Shown here: one piece after another, positions 6,411 to 10,733 of the stretch
Position numbering within the stretch: position 1 is the stretch's first letter
How the letters are laid out: every line of letters starts with the position of its first letter
From: Deltaproteobacteria bacterium
GTDB taxonomy: Bacteria > Desulfobacterota > Desulfobulbia > Desulfobulbales > Desulfobulbaceae
DNA: 10,733 nt
Direction of reading: 5' to 3'
Assembly: GCA_013151365.1 (NCBI GenBank)
Contig: JAADIK010000082.1
Coordinates: 1 to 10,733 of the forward strand
The notes under the pieces: generated by a model
Databases searched by the model: none
Seen by the model: only the letters and a program-made list of their open reading frames with translations
What the model was told of the DNA's origin: nothing
Translations under genes and position numbers: made by a program

Positions 6411-7425
6411 TGCCGGCCACCCCGCGCCTCTTCATGAATATGTAACAGAAAAAGGGGCCGCCGATCAACGCCGTGAGGACCCCGATGGGGACCTCCGTGG
6501 GTAAAACGGCCCTGGTTATGGTGTCCGCGCTCAAGAGCAGAATGGCCCCGGTCAGGGCCGAGGCGGGCAGCAGTTTCCGGCTGTCCGGCCCCACGAAAAA
6601 GCGCATCAGGTGCGGAATGATGAGGCCGACAAAACCGATGATCCCGGATACCGACACACAGACGGCGGTGATCAGCGAGGCGGTCACGAGCAGCGTCATC
6701 CTTATCCGGTTGGTGTTGACCCCCAGTGAAAAGGCGGACCGGTCGCCCAGGGACATGATGTTCAGGTCCCGGGCGAAAAAGATGCAGATGCCGAAGCCGA
6801 CCAACACGAAAGCAAAGGTCATGAACACGTCCGGCCAGCCCTTGGAACCGAAACTCCCCATCAACCAGAAAATGATAACGGATACCTGTTCATCCGCCAC
6901 ATATTTTATAAAACTTATACCGGCGGACAGGATCGCCGCCACAATTATCCCGGCCAGAATGAGATTATTGGAAGAGACGCTCCCCCCCGACGAGGAGAGG
7001 GCCATAACCACGACCAGGGTAGCCACCGCCCCCATAAACGCAAAGAGGGGAACCGAATACATGCCCAGAAACGAGAGATTGAGGATAAGGGCGATGGAGG
7101 CGCCGAAGGCGGCGCCCGCGGATATACCAAGGGTATAAGGGTCGGCCAGGGGATTCAACAGAATCCCCTGGAAGATCACCCCGGCGATGGAGAGGCCCGA
7201 ACCGACTATGGCCGATGTCAGTATCCGGGGCAACCTCACCTCCCATATAACATAGGGGAAGATGTTGTCGATCCCCCGGAGGAGGTGTCCATCGTTGTAG
7301 AACCTGGCGATGATGATTTTGATCACATCCAGGGTACTGATCTTGATGTACCCCATGCCGGTCGAAAATATAATGACCAGCACCAACAACAAGGCCAGGA
7401 GAAAGATACCTTTTTTACCCGCCAT
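6403..7425 (-). CDS. BtuC/FecCD-family ABC importer permease
   Basis: A 340-residue inner-membrane permease of the FecCD/BtuC family, with many hydrophobic segments as expected for the ten-helix fold. Family hallmarks are RLPRILTSAIVGSGLSIAG (64-82), the QGILLNPLADPYTLGISAGA run (86-105), LGVNTNRIR (234-242), IGFVGLIIPHLMR (263-275), which contacts the ATPase, and EVPIGVLTALIGGPFFCYIF (311-330). It starts one base after the cbiK stop and overlaps the ATPase gene by 8 bp. Two copies would pair with two ATPase subunits and receive substrate from the binding protein encoded two genes downstream. Assignment to corrinoid or metal-tetrapyrrole uptake rests on the B12 riboswitch and cbiK next to it, since FecCD permeases also move siderophores and heme. 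Confidence 0.94.
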   Translation of the reverse strand: MAGKKGIFLLALLLVLVIIFSTGMGYIKISTLDVIKIIIARFYNDGHLLRGIDNIFPYVIWEVRLPRILTSAIVGSGLSIAGVIFQGILLNPLADPYTLGISAGAAFGASIALILNLSFLGMYSVPLFAFMGAVATLVVVMALSSSGGSVSSNNLILAGIIVAAILSAGISFIKYVADEQVSVIIFWLMGSFGSKGWPDVFMTFAFVLVGFGICIFFARDLNIMSLGDRSAFSLGVNTNRIRMTLLVTASLITAVCVSVSGIIGFVGLIIPHLMRFFVGPDSRKLLPASALTGAILLLSADTITRAVLPTEVPIGVLTALIGGPFFCYIFMKRRGVAGNV

Positions 7426-7426
7426 T

Positions 7427-8401
7427 CTACAAGGTTATACCGTTATCCCGAACCACGTCCTTGATATGTTGAACATATATATCCGCCCACTCCGGGTTTT
7501 CACCAAGGCCGTGCATGACGCACTGAACCCGGATACCCGCTCTCTTGAAGGTGCTTTTCCAGGAATCGTCCTCGTTCCCGGCCATGTCGTTATTGGCGTG
7601 ATCACCGGCCACGATCATCAGGGGTTTCAGCATCACCTTTTTAATCTTTGCCGACTCGAGAGAGAGCAGGACGTCGTTCAATGACGGGAACCCTTCCACG
7701 GTACCGACGAAGATCTCCGCCTGCGGATACATCTTGCGCATCACCTGCTGGAATTCCGCGTAAATACCGGTGCTGTAAAATTCGTTGCCATGCCCCATGT
7801 ACACCAGGGCCGCCCCGCTCTTCCGGGCCAGGGCCACGTCGGCATGCAGGGCCTTGGCGGCCACGGTCATGTCCTCATGATAATTATGAACTATGCCATG
7901 CTTGCCGAGGGCGGGCCTGCCCACCACCAGCTTGACAAAGGGCATATACTTGGCCTTAATGGTCTTTATTTCGTTCAGTCCCCTGACATAGGAGCAAAGG
8001 TCGGTATATTCCTCGCCGTTATAGATATGGGTGGGCTGGACGACGATGGTCCGGTACCCTTCATCCTGAAGGTCGGCGATGGTTGCCAGGGGGCCTTTCA
8101 CATAAAGGATCTCCTCCGGGATATCCTTGTGTTCTTTCAGAAAATTCTTATCCGACTGCCGCCGGTGCCAGATGTTCCTGATGATATTGGAGGTAAAGGC
8201 CAGCTTGACCTTGATCCCGGGGAAGGCCTTCTGCACCTGTTTCTGGATGTCCGTAATCGCCACCAGGGCCGACGGATAACTCGTGCCGAATCCTGCCAGA
8301 ACAATGGCTTTTTTGTTCTCTTGGCGCCCCATGGCAAAACAGGACATGCTGAAGAGCATGAGCAGGGTCCCAACAAAAATCCCGGTGCACATTTTTTTCA
8401 T
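7427..8401 (-). CDS. cbiK: Exported (periplasmic-type) anaerobic cobaltochelatase CbiK
   Basis: A 324-residue class II chelatase that inserts Co(II) (or possibly Fe(II)) into sirohydrochlorin. Metal and catalytic residues of Salmonella CbiK are all present: Glu131 in THIYNGEEY (Glu89 there), His204 in YMGHGNE (His145) and His268 in MIVAGDHANNDMA (His207). GFGTSYPSA near the N-terminus and SWKSTFKRAGI...GLGENPEW near the C-terminus also match. Unlike the 264-residue Salmonella enzyme, it begins with a signal peptide (MKKMCTGIFVGTLLMLFSMS, cut probably after CFA, residue 23) and has extra segments near residues 80-97 and 142-190. It therefore resembles the periplasmic CbiK-P described in Desulfovibrio vulgaris. 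An AAGGAG site lies 9 bases before the ATG. First gene after the cobalamin riboswitch and terminator, so it should be off when B12 is plentiful. Heme binding, reported for CbiK-P, cannot be judged from sequence by eye. Confidence 0.93.
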   Translation of the reverse strand: MKKMCTGIFVGTLLMLFSMSCFAMGRQENKKAIVLAGFGTSYPSALVAITDIQKQVQKAFPGIKVKLAFTSNIIRNIWHRRQSDKNFLKEHKDIPEEILYVKGPLATIADLQDEGYRTIVVQPTHIYNGEEYTDLCSYVRGLNEIKTIKAKYMPFVKLVVGRPALGKHGIVHNYHEDMTVAAKALHADVALARKSGAALVYMGHGNEFYSTGIYAEFQQVMRKMYPQAEIFVGTVEGFPSLNDVLLSLESAKIKKVMLKPLMIVAGDHANNDMAGNEDDSWKSTFKRAGIRVQCVMHGLGENPEWADIYVQHIKDVVRDNGITL

Positions 8402-8574
8402 CGTTCAAATCTCCTTTATCTTTAAAAATTTCATGGCCAATGGAGAGTTGCCCTGTTCACCCCCAAAAAAAAGGGACATCCCCGGATCGAAAAATCGATC
8501 CGGGGATGTCCCTTTTTTATCCACACGATCTTTTAAATGGCGCCCCTGTCCATGGAGTTCTCGCCACTTCTGTC
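8402..8574 (-). promoter_or_regulatory. Leader region / riboswitch expression platform
   Basis: Non-coding leader between the aptamer and cbiK on the minus strand. It holds the terminator hairpin and the cbiK ribosome binding site. A weak ATGG...CCAT stem (about 8538-8554) lies between aptamer and terminator. The GATCCG of the aptamer (8595-8600) is complementary to CGGATC in the 5' arm of the terminator (8497-8502), a possible but short antiterminator contact. Short open frames here are not supported as genes. Confidence 0.6.
8467..8518 (-). terminator. Intrinsic terminator hairpin, perfect 24-bp arms
   Basis: Arms 8467-8490 and 8495-8518 are exact reverse complements around a 4-base loop (AAAA on plus, TTTT on minus). 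The GC part AAGGGACATCCCCGGATCG is bordered by A6 and T6 runs, so RNA from either strand would form a strong hairpin with a U-tract. For the leftward cobalamin operon it lies after the riboswitch and 65 bases before cbiK, where a riboswitch-controlled attenuator is expected. Its perfect symmetry also fits a mobile palindromic repeat that has been adopted as terminator. Confidence 0.85.
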
Positions 8575-8760
8575 CAGGCAGGTCTTCTGACTCACGGATC
8601 ATCCTACCGGCCGCGTCTTCCCGTCCGACTCATCAGACAGTGACTTGCTGCGGCTTTCGTCCCCGATAACAGCGGTGGGCCCGTCCCCGATTCTCACGGG
8701 GTTCCCTCTTTGGCTCTTGTGCACTGTCTGTCTCTTGACGGGGCACAGGAAGCACCTGAA
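8575..8760 (-). ncRNA. Cobalamin (adenosylcobalamin-type) riboswitch aptamer
   Basis: Reading the minus strand, conserved B12-riboswitch blocks appear in order: a 5' CAGGT (8754-8758) that pairs with ACCTG near the 3' end (8579-8583), AGAGGGAA, a CCCCGTGAGAATCGGGG hairpin, ACGGGCCCACCGCTGT, GCCGCAGCAAGTCACTGTCTG, CGGGAAGACG, GCCGGTAGGATGATCC, and the diagnostic 3' box GTCAGAAGACCTGCC. GCAAGTCACTG corresponds to the usual AGCCACTG with one change. On binding cobalamin it should favour the downstream terminator and reduce expression of cbiK, the importer and the following cob genes. It lies 132 bp after the histidine kinase stop, so that gene is not under its control. Confidence 0.95.
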
Positions 8761-8766
8761 CAACCA

Positions 8767-8814
8767 TTTATAAAATGTTACCGTCTTCTTAAAGGAAAAG
8801 AGAGAACACGTCAA
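8767..8814 (-). promoter_or_regulatory. Candidate sigma70-type promoter for the riboswitch-controlled operon
   Basis: On the minus strand, TTGACG (8809-8814) is followed after 17 bases by TAAGAA (8786-8791). A better -10 box, TATAAA (8767-8772), lies closer to the aptamer and would start RNA a few bases before the aptamer 5' strand, but has a poor -35. Either could serve; the exact start cannot be told by eye. Between here and the kinase stop (8815-8892) nothing else is evident. Confidence 0.4.
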
Positions 8815-8892
8815 CCGAAAAAACCGCTTACCGGGATTACCGGGGCCTCACGCAGGGTATCCTCAGCCGCGCCGCCGCCTGACAAATCCGGC

Positions 8893-9909
8893 TCAGGCCG
8901 CCGGCAGGACAACCTCGAACTCGGCGCCCCCCTCTTCCCTGTTCCGGGCCGTGATCGTGCCGCCGAGCTGTTCGATGATCTGCTTGACAATGCTCAGGCC
9001 CAGGCCGTTGCCCTTCTTCTCCCCCTTGGTGGTGAAGAAGGGGGTAAAAATCCGGGGCAGGTTTTCCTCCGGGATCCCGGGACCGGAGTCCTTGATCCTG
9101 AAGTAGATCTCCCCGTCCCCGGGCTGTCGGCCGGCCTCCAGGACGAGTTCGCCCTGGCCGTCCATGGCCTGGGCACTATTCATCTCGATGTTTCGTACCA
9201 CCTGTTCCAGCAGGAACCGGTCACCCCTGATGACCAACGGACAGTCCGCATAGGCCCGGGTGATGGTCATCCTCTTGAGCACCCCGCACAGGACCAGAGT
9301 CTCGGTCACCGAGTCGAGGACCTCGCAGACATCAATCTCTTCCTCCTTGGAGTCCCGCGGCCGGCCCAGGTCCAACAGGGCCCGGGACAGCTTCACCAGG
9401 TCATTCGAGGTTTTGAATATTTTATCCAGGTCGGCGCGAATCCTCTGCGGGGTCTCGTCCTGAAACTGCAACAACTGGCAATAGCCTATTACGGCGGTGA
9501 GAATATTGCTGATCTCGTGGCCGATCGAGCTGGCAATAATGCCCAGGCTCGCCTGTTTTTCAATCAACAGCAAGTGCTCTCTCAGCTGCTGTTCATTTTC
9601 CCGGAGCAATTGGTTTTTTCTGAAGATGATTTGCGCATAATAGCCGTAAAACAAGCCGATAATCGCACCAACCAGCGTATACAGCAGGGCCATCGGCAAC
9701 ATGGCCGGCCGAAAAGACATGACGAGATGCCTGATCGCGTCATCCATAAAATCGCAGCCGGCGGTCTTCGACCGGTAATAGGTGAAGTGGTAGATGACCA
9801 TGGTGACCGGATGAAAAAAGAAGTAGCCGATCAGGGCGCCGACCAGCGAATGGTTGACCATGGGTTTTTTGAATATTCTCTTTATCCCTGCATATACCTG
9901 TGAGCCCAT
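8893..9909 (-). CDS. Membrane-bound sensor histidine kinase
   Basis: A 338-residue HisKA/HATPase kinase. Two hydrophobic segments (about 19-42 and 68-94) frame a ~25-residue loop, too short for a folded periplasmic sensor. A coiled-coil-like linker (FRKNQLLRENEQQLREHLLL, 96-115) leads to the H-box SSIGHEISNILTAVIGYCQL (127-146) with phospho-acceptor His131. The ATPase domain has N-box Asn240/Asn244 (VVRNIEMNSAQAM), DSGPGIP (274-280), FTPFFTTK (288-295) and GNGLGLSIVKQ (300-310), and ends KVVLPA-like (FEVVLPAA). The NtrB-like H-box suggests a partner response regulator of the NtrC class, but none is encoded in this window. A GGAGAG ribosome binding site is 9 bases before the ATG. The signal is unknown; proximity to the B12 locus alone is weak evidence for a link. 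Confidence 0.93.
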   Translation of the reverse strand: MGSQVYAGIKRIFKKPMVNHSLVGALIGYFFFHPVTMVIYHFTYYRSKTAGCDFMDDAIRHLVMSFRPAMLPMALLYTLVGAIIGLFYGYYAQIIFRKNQLLRENEQQLREHLLLIEKQASLGIIASSIGHEISNILTAVIGYCQLLQFQDETPQRIRADLDKIFKTSNDLVKLSRALLDLGRPRDSKEEEIDVCEVLDSVTETLVLCGVLKRMTITRAYADCPLVIRGDRFLLEQVVRNIEMNSAQAMDGQGELVLEAGRQPGDGEIYFRIKDSGPGIPEENLPRIFTPFFTTKGEKKGNGLGLSIVKQIIEQLGGTITARNREEGGAEFEVVLPAA

Positions 9910-9939
9910 GGTGCTATTCTCTCCGTCCTCACTTTAAAA

Positions 9940-9964
9940 CAAGAGTTATGATCTTGAGATTATA
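9940..9964 (-). promoter_or_regulatory. Candidate promoter -10 and inverted repeat upstream of the histidine kinase
   Basis: On the minus strand a perfect TATAAT (9959-9964) is followed by CAAGATCATAACTCTTG (9940-9956), an inverted repeat CAAGA-N7-TCTTG, located where the transcription start would be and about 31 bases before the ATG. No good -35 is seen at 17-bp spacing. The inverted repeat may be an operator. A TATAAT on the plus strand at 9981-9986 hints at a divergent start as well. Confidence 0.35.
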
Positions 9965-10013
9965 CACATTTAATTTATGTTATAATAACGGGCTGGATAC
10001 AACAAGGAGAAAC

Positions 10014-10198
10014 TTAGGGCCTGTAAGAAAATAACAAGAACATCTTGCATCTCATCTTCAGGCCATCTTTGGTTACGGCGCAATCGCAAAATCCTCGACG
10101 TAGCCCTGCTACGCCTGCGGTTCTACTCAATTGCCGTAACCAAATCCGACCCGAATATGAGCGCAATCTTGCCCATGTTATTTTCTTACAGGCCCTTA
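10014..10198. mobile_element. 179-bp palindromic MITE-like repeat with 19-bp terminal inverted repeats
   Basis: The left end GGGCCTGTAAGAAAATAAC (10017-10035) is exactly repeated in inverted form at 10177-10195. Internally TTTGGTTACGGC (10068-10079) is inverted at GCCGTAACCAAA (10133-10144), and the centre is a CGTAG-CCCTG-CTACG hairpin (10099-10113) whose midpoint coincides with the midpoint of the element (10106). TTA directly flanks both ends (10014-10016 and 10196-10198), consistent with a 3-bp target duplication. No transposase is encoded. It separates the kinase promoter from the HAD gene. A non-autonomous mobile element or a structured intergenic repeat are the alternatives. Confidence 0.85.
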
Positions 10199-10335
10199 CG
10201 AAAATACCGCCACGGCCGGGACTGCGGGGGGCTCGCAAACTCCCTGCCGCCGGGATAAAATATGCGGTAGATTTATTTTAAAAAGCAGCTATAACGATAA
10301 CTACAGGTATAAGGAAATTACCAGGGAGGATGCAG
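10199..10335 (+). promoter_or_regulatory. Upstream region of the HAD gene
   Basis: 137 bp without a plausible gene. A/T-rich stretches (TAAAAT near 10256, TATAAC near 10290) could act as -10 boxes but no matching -35 is convincing. A GGGAGG ribosome binding site at 10324-10329 serves the gene that follows. Confidence 0.4.
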
Positions 10336-10733
10336 ATGTATACACTGGATATACCGGGGTTCGGTACTCTTAACATCGACTATCTTGTAATGGATTACAA
10401 CGGGACCCTTGCCGAGGACGGCATTTTGTTTAAAGGAGTGGCCGATATATTAACCGAATTGTCAAAACAGTTGACCATGCATATTATCACCGCAGACACT
10501 TTCGGCCTGGCGGCTTCCCAGTTGAAAGGGGTTCCCTGTAAACTTGAAATCATGCAGCAGGCCGACCAGATATCGGGAAAAAAGCAATACATCGACGAAC
10601 TCGGCAGTTCGCGGGTCGCCAGTATCGGCAACGGCAGGAACGACAGCATGATGCTGAAACACTCCGCCCTCGGAATTGCCGTTGTCCATCGGGAAGGGGC
10701 GGCGGCGGTAACCATCATCAATGCCGATGTCAT
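10336..10733 (+). CDS. HAD-superfamily phosphatase, soluble P-type-ATPase-like (runs off the right edge)
   Basis: At least 132 residues, still open at the window end. The N-terminus MYTLDIPGFGTLNIDYLVMD leads into the HAD motif I as MDYNGTLAEDG (19-29), with nucleophile Asp20 and Asn22 in place of the usual second Asp. Motif II is HIITADTFG (49-57), a Lys pair at 82-83 may be motif III, and motif IV is IGNGRNDSMML (97-107) with Asp103. This pattern matches the small stand-alone HAD proteins often labelled soluble P-type ATPase or HAD hydrolase; the substrate is unknown. Two in-frame ATGs exist (10330 and 10336); the second is chosen because it sits 6 bases after GGGAGG, whereas the first abuts it. 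It is transcribed away from the cobalamin locus and is probably unrelated. Confidence 0.85.
   Translation, partial: MYTLDIPGFGTLNIDYLVMDYNGTLAEDGILFKGVADILTELSKQLTMHIITADTFGLAASQLKGVPCKLEIMQQADQISGKKQYIDELGSSRVASIGNGRNDSMMLKHSALGIAVVHREGAAAVTIINADV

Noticed and set aside
8820..8860. Terminator after the histidine kinase
   Set aside because: The minus strand has a T6 run after two CCGGTAA direct repeats, but only a 4-bp stem can be formed, too weak to claim a terminator.
8710..9903. Long plus-strand open frame of 397 codons
   Set aside because: It lies antisense to the histidine kinase, which has all expected kinase motifs; the plus-strand translation is rich in Gln, Pro, Gly and Asp without any recognisable domain, as is usual for antisense frames in GC-rich genes.

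Overview
The window reads as a piece of chromosome from an anaerobic Gram-negative bacterium, most likely a member of the Desulfobacterota (sulfate- or sulfur-metabolising deltaproteobacterial type). The reasons are an anaerobic-type cobaltochelatase (CbiK) that carries a signal peptide, as described for Desulfovibrio, anaerobic corrin-ring genes, GC-rich coding sequence, and palindromic intergenic repeats of a kind I associate with these genomes. The lineage is an inference from gene content, not a database match.

Nearly everything from about 8.8 kb down to position 1 is one leftward (minus-strand) cobalamin locus. In transcription order it contains: a candidate promoter (about 8767-8814), a cobalamin riboswitch aptamer (about 8575-8760), a perfect-stem terminator hairpin (8467-8518) that is probably the riboswitch switch point, exported cobaltochelatase cbiK (7427-8401), a BtuC/FecCD-type permease (6403-7425), its ATPase (5613-6410), a substrate-binding protein fused to an S-layer-homology-like tail (4156-5616), a 16-bp palindrome, an ABC-2 type exporter ATPase and permease (3227-4063, 2490-3227), cobyric acid synthase cobQ (875-2476), and the start of precorrin-8X methylmutase cbiC (1-235, cut by the window edge). 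Genes overlap or abut by 1-13 bp inside each block, so they are almost certainly co-transcribed. Together they suggest a B12-repressed unit that inserts cobalt into a tetrapyrrole outside the cytoplasm, imports a corrinoid or metal-tetrapyrrole, exports something unknown, and carries out late and mid steps of corrin synthesis.

Between cobQ and cbiC sits an apparent insertion: a DUF559 endonuclease-like gene (419-796) bracketed by two copies of a GC-rich composite repeat (256-462 and 801-933). The repeat supplies the last ~20 residues and stop codon of CobQ, the tail and stop of the DUF559 protein, and probably the DUF559 ribosome binding site.

Right of the cobalamin locus, a two-TM histidine kinase (8893-9909, minus) has its own promoter-like sequence and no adjacent response regulator. 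The intergenic region 9910-10335 holds a 179-bp near-symmetrical palindromic element with 19-bp perfect terminal inverted repeats and a possible 3-bp target duplication. The window ends inside a plus-strand HAD-family gene (10336 onward). No tRNA, rRNA, CRISPR array or intact transposase gene was seen.
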